Position numbers and translations under genes: made by a program. Positions 1 through 9,871 of a DNA stretch of 64,000 bases are shown piece after piece. The notes beneath the pieces were generated by a model that was not told the origin of the DNA, did not search any database, and saw only the letters and a list, made by a program, of their open reading frames with translations. Positions within the stretch are counted from its first letter, which is position 1, and each line of letters starts with the position of its first letter. This DNA is from JANXQG01 sp963804375 (GTDB lineage: Bacteria > Planctomycetota > Planctomycetia > Pirellulales > Thermoguttaceae): positions 62,001-126,000 of the forward strand of contig CAWDQE010000006.1 of assembly GCA_963804375.1 (NCBI GenBank). Direction: 5' to 3'.

Positions 1-49
1 ACGGTTGTGCGCGCGTCGAAGCAAGGTGATCCTTGAGCAGGGTCTCGAC
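1..49 (-). pseudogene. 3' part of a secreted-protein gene split by IS630
   Basis: Removing the IS630 element and one TA copy joins this stretch in frame to the gene at 1214-1678. The joined protein continues past its current end with the residues ETLLKDHLASTRAQP, and the window edge cuts it off. The restored frame is seen directly. The function is unknown. Confidence 0.7.
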
Positions 50-1221
50 TAGTGTAGTGTCTCACACAGATCATATTTTTTCGAGTGCCTTCCTGGCCCG
101 CTGAACTTTGGCTAGGATTTCGTCGGCTTTCGCGGTCCAAACGTAGGGTTTCGAGGATTGATTGTGGCAAGCGATGTATTCGGAGATGGCCTCGATCAAT
201 TGCTCCACGTTTTGGAACGTGCCGCGACGAATACGTTTGTCGGTGATCTCGCGGAACCAGCGCTCGACCAAGTTCAACCACGAACTACTTGTGGGAATGA
301 AATGTACGTGAAAGCGGGGGTGACGCTTCAGCCATGCCTTCACCTTCGGATGCTTGTGCGTAGCATAGTTGTCGACAATCAGGTGCAGATCCAACTCCGC
401 GGGCGTTTCGGCATCGATCAATTTGAGGAACTTGATCCACTCTTGGTGCCGATGCTTGTCCATGCACGTTCCGATGATTTTCCCCTCCAGCATGTCGATT
501 GCCGCGAACAACGTTGTCGTCCCGTTGCGCTTGTAGTCGTGCGTCATCGTGCCGCAACGCCCCTTATGAATCGGAAGACCTTTCTGTGTGCGATCCAGGG
601 CCTGAATTTGGGTCTTCTCATCGCAACTGAGCACCAATGCATGTTCGGGCGGACTAATATACAGACCGACGACATCCTCCAGTTTCTCCACAAACAATGG
701 ATCATTGGACACCTTGAAGGTTTTCACCAGATGTGGCTTCAGTCCGTGTGCCGCCCACACGCGTTGGACCGTAGCTTTGCTTACGCCGACGACCTTGGCC
801 ATCGTGCGCGTACTCCAGTGCGTGGCGCCAGCAGGCTTCTCCTGCGTCGTCTTGCGTACGATCAAATCAACCATCTCTGGTGTCAGCCGCGGTGTTCGTC
901 CCGGGCGAGGAGCATCTTTCTGGATACCTGCCGTTCGCAACTTGGCGAAGCGGGTCCGCCAACGGCCGACCGTCGCCTTGGCAGTCCCGAGTTCCATTGC
1001 AATGACCTCGTTGGTCTTGCCACTGGCCGCCGCCAGCACGATCTTCGCCCTCAATACGAGGCGCGCTTGGGTACTTCGCCCACGCGACCAAGACTCCAGT
1101 GTCTTTCGTTCCTCCTCCGACAACGTAATGATCGGCGCAATTTTCATGGGTTCCATCCTCCTATAAAGAATGAAACCCCGCAAGCAATCAAAAGTATCGC
1201 TATTTCTGAGACACTACACTA
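50..1221 (-). mobile_element. IS630-family insertion sequence, complete
   Basis: The element is bounded by inverted repeats: GTGTAGTGTCTCA at 52-64 and its complement just inside 1219. Each end is flanked by TA (50-51 and 1220-1221), the expected IS630/Tc1 target duplication. It contains one transposase gene. The open frame on either side of the insertion is preserved, so the element landed inside a gene and has not been remodelled since, which suggests a recent event. Confidence 0.9.
71..1147 (-). CDS. IS630 family transposase
   Basis: This is a DDE transposase that moves the surrounding IS. The N-terminal third holds a helix-turn-helix region (IAMELGTAKATVGRWRTRF, then a second winged part near THWSTRTMAK). 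The catalytic triad is visible as D176 (LSCDEKTQ), D259 (LIVDNYATH) and E295 (WLNLVERWF). The start chosen is the ATG at 1147 (MKIAPIITL), because AGGAGG lies nine bases upstream; an ATG at 1156 abuts that site too closely. At 358 residues it is full length for a single-frame IS630 enzyme and has no disabling change. Confidence 0.93.
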   Translation of the reverse strand: MKIAPIITLSEEERKTLESWSRGRSTQARLVLRAKIVLAAASGKTNEVIAMELGTAKATVGRWRTRFAKLRTAGIQKDAPRPGRTPRLTPEMVDLIVRKTTQEKPAGATHWSTRTMAKVVGVSKATVQRVWAAHGLKPHLVKTFKVSNDPLFVEKLEDVVGLYISPPEHALVLSCDEKTQIQALDRTQKGLPIHKGRCGTMTHDYKRNGTTTLFAAIDMLEGKIIGTCMDKHRHQEWIKFLKLIDAETPAELDLHLIVDNYATHKHPKVKAWLKRHPRFHVHFIPTSSSWLNLVERWFREITDKRIRRGTFQNVEQLIEAISEYIACHNQSSKPYVWTAKADEILAKVQRARKALEKI

Positions 1222-1678
1222 GCGCGATCAACTTCGGATCGGGAGACGGCAACACGTTGTCGTTTGCACTCGGCTTGCCGGCCGCCTCCATCTTCACGAG
1301 CAAGTCCAGGACCGACATGCCCTTCGTGCCTCCGTATTTCGCGGAGTCCACCTCGGCGAGCTTGGTCAGCGACAGTTCGATCATACGAAGTTCCACCAGG
1401 ATATAACCTCCTTCCGGAAGCGGACGCTCCTGGGCTTCCATCTGCCGCACCCGCCGGGCCTCTTCGTTGGAATGATAGGTATTGGACACGGCGGAACCGC
1501 GCCGTTGCGCAGCCGCGCAGGCACCGTAAGCCGAGTCCGCAGCGTTCGCAGCAATACCTTCCGCCGGTGTGACCAATGCGGATTGTGCAGCCGGCGGCGG
1601 CACCGTGGGCGCTGCGTACTGTGCGTGAGCCGGACAAACGAATGCGACAAGGAATACGGCCAGAGTCAACCAAGCCAT
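1214..1678 (-). pseudogene. Secreted protein of unknown function, 5' part, interrupted by IS630
   Basis: The product begins with a signal peptide (MAWLTLAVFLVAFVCPAHA, then Q), followed by an Ala/Pro-rich stretch and a helical region rich in Glu and Lys (LRMIELSLTKLAEVDSAK). No domain was recognised. The last residues before the element are PDPKLIALV; without the IS the frame would continue into 1-49. Whether the N-terminal 150 residues are still made is unknown. Confidence 0.75.
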
Positions 1679-2022
1679 AGGCTTCTCACTTCAGGCAGGA
1701 AATGTGGCAGAAAACACCATTCCAAGCAGGCCGTTGATCCGTCGATAACGGGCCGCCCGGGAAACGCGTGGCTTGGAATGGATGTCAAGCGGCAAAGCAA
1801 TACGAAAAACGCCGCGTAACGTCAAGGCCGTTTTGATTTACCGGTACCTTCGCAACCGTGCGAAACCAGCATGCAAATCCGGTCCGAGCGGACTGTCGAA
1901 GCGGGGGCCACCGCCGCATCTATCGATAGTTGGCCTTGCGCTCCCGGCTCAACCAGCTTATGGTGATGGTAACGACAGCAATCAATCTGCTCGTCACATC
2001 CTTCTACCTCAAGGCCACCACT
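1679..2022. other. Intergenic, no gene recognised
   Basis: This stretch separates two divergently transcribed genes. It should hold both promoters, but no convincing -35/-10 pair or terminator hairpin was picked out by eye. Confidence 0.4.
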
Positions 2023-2682
2023 ATGCCTGAAACCATACTCGACCTCCAGCCCACCGCGACGACCCCGCCCTGCCTCGCTGTCGATCTCTTCTTCGACCAA
2101 GTCATTCGCAGCGTCCACCGCCAAGAGGCCCGCGCTCACCACGCAGAGCAAGTCACGGGCGAACCATTCTGCTATGCCCTCGACGCCACAGCCAGCTTCT
2201 CTGGCCTGCCTATTCGATTGCTCCAGAGGCTGTGCCGCTCAGGCGAACGCCAGGCCATCAAGCTCTCCGGCTGGTGGCTCGTCCATCGCGACGAGTTCAA
2301 TAGGCTACTGGCCCCCGAAGTGATGCTGCGTTGTCACGCCGCCCGGCAGCATATCTTGATTCGCAACCTCCAACAGCTTGCGGCCATGCTTCGGCCGCAC
2401 GCGGCGGAAAGCACGATCAGCGTGCTGCTTCGAGACCTGCGGCGTGCCGCCGCCCTCTGTGGGGACACTGATGATGAAGCCGAGGACTTCGTTCGGGGTC
2501 GTGCCGAGTGGCGGGTCCGCGACGGCATTGTCGATCCGTCCCAAATTGACGACGCCCTCCGACTTGTGGGGACCATCATCCAACTCGGTATGGAACTGTT
2601 CCAGAATACCGACTGGCGGGCCGCCGACTCCACGTTGGTCTCGATGATAGCAGAGCAGACGGGCGTCGATCTGGCCGTGTGA
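2023..2682 (+). CDS. Conserved hypothetical protein, mobile-island type
   Basis: The 219-residue soluble protein starts at the ATG encoding MPETILDLQP; longer in-frame starts lack a plausible ribosome site. It has a motif HAEQVTGEPFCY near residue 35 and a helical C-terminal half. A frame fragment at 54664-54765 carries the same motif (HLAEQFTGEPFPY), so it belongs to a repeated family in this genome. The function is unknown. A DNA-element accessory role is only suggested by the surrounding insertion sequences. Confidence 0.6.
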   Translation: MPETILDLQPTATTPPCLAVDLFFDQVIRSVHRQEARAHHAEQVTGEPFCYALDATASFSGLPIRLLQRLCRSGERQAIKLSGWWLVHRDEFNRLLAPEVMLRCHAARQHILIRNLQQLAAMLRPHAAESTISVLLRDLRRAAALCGDTDDEAEDFVRGRAEWRVRDGIVDPSQIDDALRLVGTIIQLGMELFQNTDWRAADSTLVSMIAEQTGVDLAV

Positions 2683-3310
2683 CGCGGCGGGCTCGGCACC
2701 AGTGCGGCCGACACGCTTTTGACTGTCCACCGCTTGCAGTCGGGTGGGCCACTGGTCGGGCGTGCCTCTCCATGACGATCTCCGCACGCAACCGCGCCAC
2801 GGCCTTTGATCCCATGCCTTGGCCCCGGTTTCCCCGCGCCCCGTTCGTCGTCCCTCGCGATGGGGTTCCTCAAATCTCGTCTCCATCCAGCCATCGCAAG
2901 CTGGTCTCCGTCGCCATCCTCGTCGCGACTTTCCTCGCCTGTCAATCTGCTTGTGAAGATGGGCATTAGTCGCATGTTCCGACTGCTTGGATCCGTGGCC
3001 CATGTTTTTCCGCCGGCCCTCTCTTGATGGGTGCCCCCGTGACTGGCTGCGAGCATGCTGTCACCCGCGTTTTTCCCGAAGAATTTCAGCTTTGGATTGT
3101 TCCTGAGCCATGCATGAGATCGAAAACTACCATAGTACGCTATAAATAAGCACTATTGAGTAACTATTGATTGCGCAAAGGAAAATTGGGTGCCCATTTG
3201 ATTTTTCGTTGATTTTTTCAGTATACCGAATTTTACTTAAAATGGATACAGAGTTGGGAAGTCGGTGGGTAATCAACCAAGGGCTGGCAACTGGGAGAAG
3301 AGGTGCGTGT
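2683..3310. other. Intergenic, no gene supported
   Basis: Short open frames exist (for example one from an ATG at 2773) but show no signal peptide, domain or ribosome site. From about 3120 the sequence becomes AT-rich, which fits a promoter region for the gene at 3311. Confidence 0.35.
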
Positions 3311-3742
3311 ATGCTAAGGGTAACGAACTTGAATCCTAAAGTCGTTGTAATTCGGTTTTTCGCGGCAGCAACACTTGGGCTGGTCACGATCCAATCTGGG
3401 TTCGCCTCCATCGTGAGTTATGATGACGGGCTTTCTTATAGCATCTCGGGAGGAACCTATGGTGGTATCGAGGCCTCGAACTTCAGTGAAGTGAACATCT
3501 CGGGGGGTGTAATCGGCGGCAACATCGTGGTAACCGACGGTGCCATACTGCGCCTCTCGGGGGGTGTAATCGAGGGCGGCCTCGATGTAGGGAACGACTG
3601 CAGTACTGCCTTCGGGCCGGATTCTCCGTCTGCACCCGAGCCCTGCACCCTCATGGTCTGGTGCGGTCTAGGTGCGCTGGGGCTGATCTACGCACGGCGA
3701 CAACGACAGCGGGCGGGTTGTGGGCCACTCCTGGAACGGTAG
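3311..3742 (+). CDS. Small PEP-CTERM exported protein
   Basis: This 143-residue protein starts at the ATG preceded by AGAAGAGG. It has an N-terminal hydrophobic export segment (FFAAATLGLVTIQSGFAS) and a middle part with repeated glycine-rich turns (NISGGVIGGN, RLSGGVIEGG). The C-terminus carries Pro-Glu-Pro followed by a hydrophobic stretch and basic residues (PEPCTLMVWCGLGALGLIYA, then RRQRQR). PEP-CTERM tails are known sorting signals for exosortase; no exosortase gene lies in this window. The short repeat body suggests a beta-rich surface or matrix protein. Confidence 0.72.
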   Translation: MLRVTNLNPKVVVIRFFAAATLGLVTIQSGFASIVSYDDGLSYSISGGTYGGIEASNFSEVNISGGVIGGNIVVTDGAILRLSGGVIEGGLDVGNDCSTAFGPDSPSAPEPCTLMVWCGLGALGLIYARRQRQRAGCGPLLER

Positions 3743-3918
3743 CGGCAACGATAACGCCTTTCTGTACACGCCGGAACAATGCAGGACTTGAACAGTTTGA
3801 TCTCTTCGTCTTCAGACTGGACACTGAGATCGCCGGTGCCATCGGTCCCATCCAGCCTCGCTCCCATCGGGCAGGGATTGGCCCGCGAGGATCCGCTGCT
3901 ACCGCCGCGCAAAAAGTG

Positions 3919-3950
3919 GGCCGCCCTGCCGCGTCGAGCGTAGGGCGGCC
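3919..3950 (+). promoter_or_regulatory. Leader hairpin, GGCCGCCCT/AGGGCGGCC
   Basis: Perfect nine-base arms (3919-3927 with 3942-3950) enclose a loop containing GCGTCGAGCG. The hairpin sits directly upstream of the locus A remnant. Similar hairpins precede other small island genes in the window (33668, 62209, 30980). Confidence 0.6.
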
Positions 3951-4859
3951 ATGTGCAGACGAAAGGAAACGCTACACCGCCGCAGGGGCAGCGTCACTTT
4001 CTCCATCGCCGACAAAACGTCGCCAGTTCTCCGCCAGCTCGCGGCGAAGTTGGAGGGGGAAGAACTCAAGGCCCGAGGTTCAGCGGCGGAGGCCGCGGGT
4101 CCCGTCGAAGAGTCCGAGTTCGCGCTGGAGGAGCTGACGCTCGTCCTCGTTGCCTGGTCGCCCAGCCAGTTGGACACGGGCATGCCACCCTGTATCGCAG
4201 CCGTAGAGGAACACCTCCGGTCGCTGAACGAGTCCTTTGAGATGGCGTTGAAAGTGACGACCTGGGTTCCCAGCGACAGCGACATCGCGGAGATGAAATT
4301 CATCATCGCCTCCCAGGCCGTCAAGTGGCTGCAAAACAAGATGCTTGCGAGCCTTCGGCATTCCTCCTACAAACCGCTCGCTGGTCAGATGCCGCGGGCA
4401 CCGACTCCTCCGCGGGACTATGCCGAGGCCGTGGCGCGATTGCTGGGGCCGGGGAGCGAAGACCAGGCGGTGATCCCCGCGCCAGCAACCCGCACGCGCA
4501 TTGGATCTGGGCCCAGGAATTGCTGGAGCGAGACGTTGTGCAGCCGCTCATCGAGCAGGCGCTGCGCGCCGGACCGCATCGAGGGCACCTTGACGTTGGG
4601 CTTGGCGGAGTTGAGTCGCGTCTTCCACACGCAGGGGTTGCTGCTGGGGAAGAAGCTCTCCCGGGCCGTCGCCGCAAAGGGCGTCGACGGCCAGGTGGAA
4701 GTTCCCCTGGATGGGATCAAACAATTCATCGCGCTGGCCGGCCGGATGCAAAGCATGGCCGCCGAGATCTACCGCCAGCACGAATCCGCGACCGCAGGAG
4801 TTATCGAATGTCAAGTGATTTCGCCAGCGAATGCCCCACGCTCGCTCGGCTCGCGCTGA
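3951..4859 (+). pseudogene. Locus gene A, truncated and frameshifted copy
   Basis: Similar to the C-terminal 230 residues of the intact gene at 38452-40104: both have the motif VAWSPS, a run ending WL.(Q/K)KMLASL, and TLTLGLAELSRVFHTQGLLL. The N-terminal 300 or so residues are missing; the sequence starts straight after a leader hairpin. Between about 4470 and 4580 the homologous reading lies in another frame (AQELLERDVVQPLIEQAL), so two compensating indels are present. The end overlaps gene B by 52 bases, exactly as in the intact copy. Function unknown. Confidence 0.8.
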
Positions 4860-5271
4860 GCGACGAGCACCGCCAGGCCCTGCGGCAGGGCGGGTTCGTG
4901 GCTCTGGAACGGCGGGGTTCGAGCAAGCAGGTGGTCAAGCTACGGTTCCGCTGTGGAGGCCGGCAATACGTTCGTTACCTCGGCACAACTCCTGAGGTTG
5001 GTGAACAAGCCCGCCGTGAGCTCAACCGCCTGCAGGAGGACCTGCAATTGGCCCGGCAACTCCGGCGGCGTGTACGGGTGGCTCGCCGGGCGCGTGCGCA
5101 GCCAAGAGCGCATCGCTGCCGCTGCTGGGGCAACTGGGACTGGCCTACCACGGCTTTGAGATTCGTCGTCCCCGGCCGCGGCCAAGGCCTACAGCTCCGA
5201 ACGAAACATGCATCGATGTAGATTTCAACTCCCCACCAAAGTCGAAGGAGGATGACCTGAATGTACGATGA
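4808..5271 (+). pseudogene. Locus gene B, copy 1, with frame change
   Basis: It starts at ATG 4808 inside the end of gene A. The N-terminal part (LARLALSDEHRQALRQGGFV, then KLRFRCGGRQYVRYLG) matches the copy at 40053. Near 5098 the homologous reading moves by one base into the frame encoding LGQLGLAYHGFEIRRPRP, which ends at TGA 5269-5271 and overlaps the start of gene C. The protein looks small, basic and helical. Its function is unknown. Confidence 0.7.
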
Positions 5272-5317
5272 CCTGACGGAATTTGATCCCGACCAGCCCC
5301 TGAGCCAGGAAGCATCA
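5261..5317 (+). pseudogene. Locus gene C, copy 1, 5' stub
   Basis: Only about 19 codons remain (MYDDLTEFDPDQPLSQEAS), matching the start of the gene at 40511 (MYNNQTEIDPDQSLSQE). The frame then runs into the IS701-type fragment. AGGAGG lies upstream of the ATG, as in the other copy. Confidence 0.75.
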
Positions 5318-6177
5318 CGCACATCGATCGTTATCCAAGCGTTCTCAGGCAACGCCTCGCGCCAACGATCCACACGCATAAAAGGAACCTTGGGACGAGG
5401 TCCGCGACCAGAGTACTCAGGCGTCTTTGCTTCCAGATCGCGCACCAAAGTGTTCGACGGCACCGCGAGCAGATACTGTTCTCCCAGAGCCCGCAAATCC
5501 CGGCGAAATGCCGAGCTACGCCCCATTTCGTCGTCTCCGGCAATCCAAGCGTGAGGCAGTATTGCCTTGTGTTCGGCAAGCATCTCCAAGGCCAGGGCAT
5601 GGCGCGTTTGGAAACGAATCTCTTCGGGGACACCGCACTTCTTCCGCCGCGCCTTGTCCTTCGCCCAGTCCTTGTTCAGATAAAGCCGCACGTCCACCAA
5701 GGCGTGCTCCTTTCGCGAAACGTAACCGAGATAAATGCCCACCTGGCAGTTGTCGATCTTCCCGTAACGGCCACACCACTGCCGTGCCACGCCCACCGAG
5801 TCCTTGCCTTGTTTTCTGAAGGCCGACGGATCGAAAACAAGCACGCCATCGGACTCGCCCAACTCCGCGCCCACCTGCCGCGACAACTCCTCGATCAACA
5901 GTCCATCGTCCCAGAGCGACTGCCCAATAAACTTCTGCAACGCTTGTCGATCCTGGTCGTGGAAATAGGCAATGGTCTCCGCGTTCTTCCGCTTCACGTC
6001 CGAGAACAGGCCAGCCACGTACTCCCACAGATGCTGCTCCTGCGCGGGGCTCTCCATGATCGCCACATAGGGCTTGATGAACCGTTCCAAGCGATCCAGC
6101 ATCCCTTCCGGTATTCGGGGATCCAGTACTGCATCCTCCAAAAGCTCCTCCAATCGGAGTTCAAAACGCCGTTCCAT
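5318..6177 (-). pseudogene. IS701-type transposase, C-terminally truncated
   Basis: The first 287 or so residues of a DDE transposase are present. Key blocks are VFDPSAFRKQGKDSVGVARQ (first catalytic Asp), a middle part with ARRKKCGVPEEIRFQTRHAL, and WIAGDDEMGRSSAFR. Reading stops being transposase after ITIDVRDA and continues antisense through gene C and B sequence. The 3' third of the transposase and one IS end are therefore missing, and the element should be immobile. No clear inverted repeats were found; the upstream limit of the fragment is probably between 6180 and 6260. Confidence 0.75.
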
Positions 6178-6541
6178 CGGCTGCTCCTTTCCTTGAAATA
6201 CAATTCACGGAAAGGCTTATTACCAAAATACTTACAACTGCTCAAGGTCAAGATACAGTCAAAATAGAGGATGACCTGGTAAAGGTGACGCATCGAGCGG
6301 AAAACGAAGTGTCGGAAGTAAACGACCCTCGCCTGAAGGCGAGGGCTTTCAAGGCATCGGGACGAGCTACGGACTGAAGTCCTTCGCACGTCCCAGCCTG
6401 AAGACCCTGAGTCGAATGGCACAGGGTCCTGGCCATTCGAGCCAAATCAACATGATCAAAGGCAGAGGTCATTCGCACAACAGCGTTGAATGTATCCTGA
6501 AGGTTTCGCCTGAAGGCGAGGGCTTTGTTCCCTCCCATCGA
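6178..6541. other. Non-coding remnant with a 20-base direct repeat
   Basis: No gene was recognised. The sequence CGCCTGAAGGCGAGGGCTTT occurs near 6329 and again near 6508; its first 12 bases form a small palindrome. It may be the far side of the DDE transposase element into which IS1634 inserted. Confidence 0.35.
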
Positions 6542-6621
6542 GACCCGTCTTTCGTGTAAGCGGTTGAGGTAAAAAAGCAAAAAGTTTCCCCGTGCCACTG
6601 GCGGGCATGCTAGGCACGTCG

Positions 6622-8364
6622 TCAGGCTGCCGCCTTGGTGAGGCGGGTGTACAGTGTGGGCGATAAATGCAACAGTTTCATGATTTGTTTCAACAGCGGC
6701 GGCAAATCGGTGACGTGCCACTTCACGTCCTGTCCGGACTCCACGCGCGTTGCCGTGATCTCCATGCGGCTGATCGCCTTCAAGCACCGCCCTGCCGTCG
6801 GATACGCGGTCACGCGATTCGGTTGGCCCTCGTACAAGCCACTCAACGCCTCGTCCGTTTCGGACAGGCCGCTCCGCACTTGCAGTTCGCTGAGAGTCAA
6901 CACCCGCAGGGCGATCGTCAACAGCCGCGTGAGGCCCACGATTTGTTCCTCCTCCCGCACAAACAAGGGCTGAATGCCCAACGGCTGGTCCTTCAACAGG
7001 TGAAAATCTCGCTCCACGCTCCAGCCGCCGTTGTACAGCAGGACCGCTTCTCGCAGGTTCCAACGCGACATGGGCAAATTGGTCACCTGCACGCGCCAGC
7101 CTTGACGCGCTTTCGTCTCTTCGATCGCCGCCTCGTTCCGTTGCACCTCCGTGATAACGTAACGCACCTTGGTCGTCGTGTACTTCGGCCGTCCCGGTCC
7201 ACCGCGGCCACGGCCACGGTAACGGCTCTGCCGCTGCTCTTCGCGCTGCCAGGTAACGGTCAACAGACCGGCCACCCGGTGCTCTTCCTCGATCGCCGCC
7301 ACGGCGGTGCGCAACGCTTCCTCTTCGCGGTATTGCTTATGGCCCCGGCCGACAGGCGGGGTCAATGCCCGCAACGCAGCCACTGCCTCGCCCAAGCGCT
7401 CGTCCAGATGCTTGGCCTGACGTTTGGCCAACTCCAGCGATCGGATGACCTGCACGCGCTCGGCCCAACTAACCTCGCGCTCGGTGACCGTACTGCTTTG
7501 CGACCGCTGGCGTTCATAGGCGCGGGCAAAGACGACCCTCTTGCCCTTCTCATTGACGCGCGTCAGATCCTGCAACGGCTGCTTGCCCCGAGCCGCCTCC
7601 TCGATCCAGGCTTCGATCTGGTCGGCACTGTCGCCCGTTCGCGGCAAGGGCATGAGATAATAATCCTTCTCGGCCACCAACTCGGCACGCGTGGCCAAGG
7701 CGGACATCTTGCAATCCCCTGTATACAGCAGACCGTGTTGCCGCAGTTGCTGGCGAACGCGGCGGATCAAGGGGAGATACAGGGGATCGTCGGCGGACTG
7801 GCCGGGCACGATGTCACAGGCCAGCATGTGGCTGGTAGGCTGCGCGGCGGCTGCCATGAGTTTCAGTTGGGGCAAATCAGGACGATGATCTTTGCTATGG
7901 CCGCGTTGCATCAGGCCGTCGGGAGCGATCGTGTGATAGCCGAACGAGGTGGTAGCGTCGAGCCGAACGCACTGATAGGAGATCTCATAGACTTCGCAAG
8001 TGGCTTGCCAGAGATCCGCTTCAAAAGCCGACCAATCGGCGTCACGCAAGCGGCGGAGGATAATGCTCAAGCGGTCGTCGCCAAACTCGATAGCACGAAG
8101 GGACTGGCCAATGAGGCTTTCCAAGGTGTGCACATGGTTCTGTGCCCAGTCCTGGACACTGACCTTACGGTGATTCGACTGAGACAGCAGGAACGCCAAC
8201 CATACGGTAGCCAGCCAACCATTGGAAAGGCCCTGGTGCAGGTGGTGCGACCCGAGGTGCCGTTCCAAAAGTTCGGGAAAATTTAGCTGTTGCATGAAAC
8301 CGAGCAGCAATGGTATATCATCCACACGTTCGTGCGTCAGCGAAAGGGTACCGGCGGTTTTCAT
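6622..8364 (-). CDS. IS1634 family transposase
   Basis: This 580-residue DDE transposase has features of the IS1634/IS4-like group: an early YQCVRLDATTSFGYHTIAP block with the first acidic residue, then LLYTGDCKMSALATRAELV with the second, a basic insertion (RYRGRGRGGPGRPKY), and the C-terminal YNGGWSVERDFHLLKDQPLG block that carries the catalytic Glu. The ATG at 8364 is preferred; the TTG at 8400 instead coincides with a probable -35 box. The gene is uninterrupted and probably active. Confidence 0.9.
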   Translation of the reverse strand: MKTAGTLSLTHERVDDIPLLLGFMQQLNFPELLERHLGSHHLHQGLSNGWLATVWLAFLLSQSNHRKVSVQDWAQNHVHTLESLIGQSLRAIEFGDDRLSIILRRLRDADWSAFEADLWQATCEVYEISYQCVRLDATTSFGYHTIAPDGLMQRGHSKDHRPDLPQLKLMAAAAQPTSHMLACDIVPGQSADDPLYLPLIRRVRQQLRQHGLLYTGDCKMSALATRAELVAEKDYYLMPLPRTGDSADQIEAWIEEAARGKQPLQDLTRVNEKGKRVVFARAYERQRSQSSTVTEREVSWAERVQVIRSLELAKRQAKHLDERLGEAVAALRALTPPVGRGHKQYREEEALRTAVAAIEEEHRVAGLLTVTWQREEQRQSRYRGRGRGGPGRPKYTTTKVRYVITEVQRNEAAIEETKARQGWRVQVTNLPMSRWNLREAVLLYNGGWSVERDFHLLKDQPLGIQPLFVREEEQIVGLTRLLTIALRVLTLSELQVRSGLSETDEALSGLYEGQPNRVTAYPTAGRCLKAISRMEITATRVESGQDVKWHVTDLPPLLKQIMKLLHLSPTLYTRLTKAAA

Positions 8365-8371
8365 GGCCGCC

Positions 8372-8400
8372 GTGATACCCGAATTAACTTTTTGTGTCAA
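8372..8400 (-). promoter_or_regulatory. Probable promoter of the IS1634 transposase
   Basis: On the minus strand TTGACA (8400-8395) is followed after 17 bases by TATCAC, just upstream of the transposase ATG and just inside the terminal repeat. It is a sigma-70-like pattern read by eye only. Confidence 0.45.
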
Positions 8401-8423
8401 TACCGTTCCGCGAAAGACGGGTC

Positions 8424-9722
8424 GAGAGACAGTGAGATCGCAAATTATCCCACAGTGCCCGCTTGCTCGTCAACTTCTTCCGCATAGCCTTAAATAGTGG
8501 GCAGCAGAGTTGTTGGACCTGATCGACCAGGAACGCCAACATCATCAACATGGCAAAGACTACCGACAGGTTCTTCTTGCCATGGCCATAATTGTGTTCG
8601 AAGTGGTAACCCTGATTCTTGAGCGTGTTGAACGTCTCGTTCTCGATCTTCCAGCGACAGCGGCCGCCTTTTACCAGGCAACGGGCATTCTGGCGCGAGA
8701 TCTTCAGGTCCGTAACCCAGGTCCATGTCCGTTCCTCGCCGCCAGTCAGGGCCGATCTCGTAGCAATGGAGCCAATTCACGCGCAAATCTTGGTTGGATT
8801 CGTTCAGCGGCACGTCGTTGATGAAGGAAAGCTCGCGGTAGACATTCCCTTCAGTCCAGGAAATCGTCGTCACTCGGTCGGCCTCCCAAGCGGCGAGCAC
8901 CTGGTCCCAGAGAAAATCATGATCCCCCGGTTTGGCCCCCAGGATGAAGTGCATGTTCAGGCTCTGCAGTTCGCGGATATGCGGGGCGTTGCTCGCCAAC
9001 CCGTCCTCGACGACAATCAGTTTCAGATGGGGATGTTCCCGGCGGATTTGCCGCAGCAAGCGTTTGGCCGCGTTTCGCTCGCAATCGTTTTTGCGGGTGC
9101 CGTCTTGTTTCACAATGGGTTCGGGAGCGAAAGGAATCACCTCCCGGTGATCCGGGTGGATCATCACGGCTGCCAGCATCTGGTGCTGATAGGTAGTCTC
9201 TTGCGTCTGGCGGTGCACTTTTTCCAGGCAGGAGTCGCAGTGGATGGAAGAAGAGGAGAAGTAGCCGGTGCCGTCCAAGGAGAGCAGGTAGCATCCATGA
9301 TGGAAGACAAACGGCTCCAATGCTTTTCCGCGTTGGAGTTGGCGAAAGACCGCGTTGAACAAGGGCCGTATTGCCTGCGGCGCCACGGGGTCGAGGATTT
9401 CCCGCATGTGCGTGTCCGACGGAACGCGCGCGATGCCGAACAGGTTCCCCATGTTCTCGTCGTTGCGGCGCTCTTCGAATGCCAGCAGGGAAGGGTCTTT
9501 CAGCGCAAACATGCTGAAAGCCGACATGAGCGCGTCCGTCAAGGAAATCGGGCACTCCCGCCCGCGATGGTCCGCGATCTTATCAAATTCCAGCCGCAAG
9601 AGCGCGTACAACGCATCGGCCGAGAGATGCTTGCGCTTCGGCGGAGTGCGTTGTTCTGGCGGACGCGGCAGGATCACGACGACTCTTCTCACCCAGTACC
9701 GAATTACCATCCTGGCTGGCAA
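8424..9722 (-). pseudogene. IS4-like DDE transposase, frameshifted and interrupted
   Basis: The first 330 residues read as one frame (LEFDKIADHRGRECPISLTD, LLSLDGTGYFSSSSIHCDSC, VVEDGLASNAPHIREL). Near 8730 the homologous reading moves to another frame, which encodes WKIENETFNTLKNQGYHFEH and NYGHGKKNLSVVFAMLMM, a typical C-terminal block carrying the catalytic Glu. That frame then runs into the IS1634 end at 8423. The enzyme is therefore doubly broken. Family placement rests on the motif layout only. Confidence 0.8.
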
Positions 9723-9871
9723 ACCGCCATCCTGCCCTTATTACGCTGGACGATATACCGGTGTTCACTTCTTTACGAAGCCTCCTGCCGTTTTTCCCCC
9801 TTTTTAGGCCACTTTCACCTTCAGCGGGAACTGCTGATGATCAGGCAATTCGAAATACATCTCTTCGTCGG

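Larger units (their letters stand above)
6542..8423 (-). mobile_element. IS1634-family insertion sequence, complete
   Basis: The terminal inverted repeats are GACCCGTCTTTCG at 6542-6554 and its exact complement ending at 8423, with weaker similarity further in. One transposase gene fills the element. It lies in the 3' end of the DDE transposase gene at 8424-9722, so it is an insertion into an older element. No clear target duplication was seen. Confidence 0.88.

Noticed and set aside
158..1222. Long plus-strand open frame opposite the IS630 transposase
   Set aside because: It is antisense to a clearly coding DDE transposase and has no motif; its openness follows from codon bias.
6667..8286. 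539-codon plus-strand frame opposite the IS1634 transposase
   Set aside because: Antisense shadow of an intact transposase, with Arg/His/Gln-rich residues and no domain.
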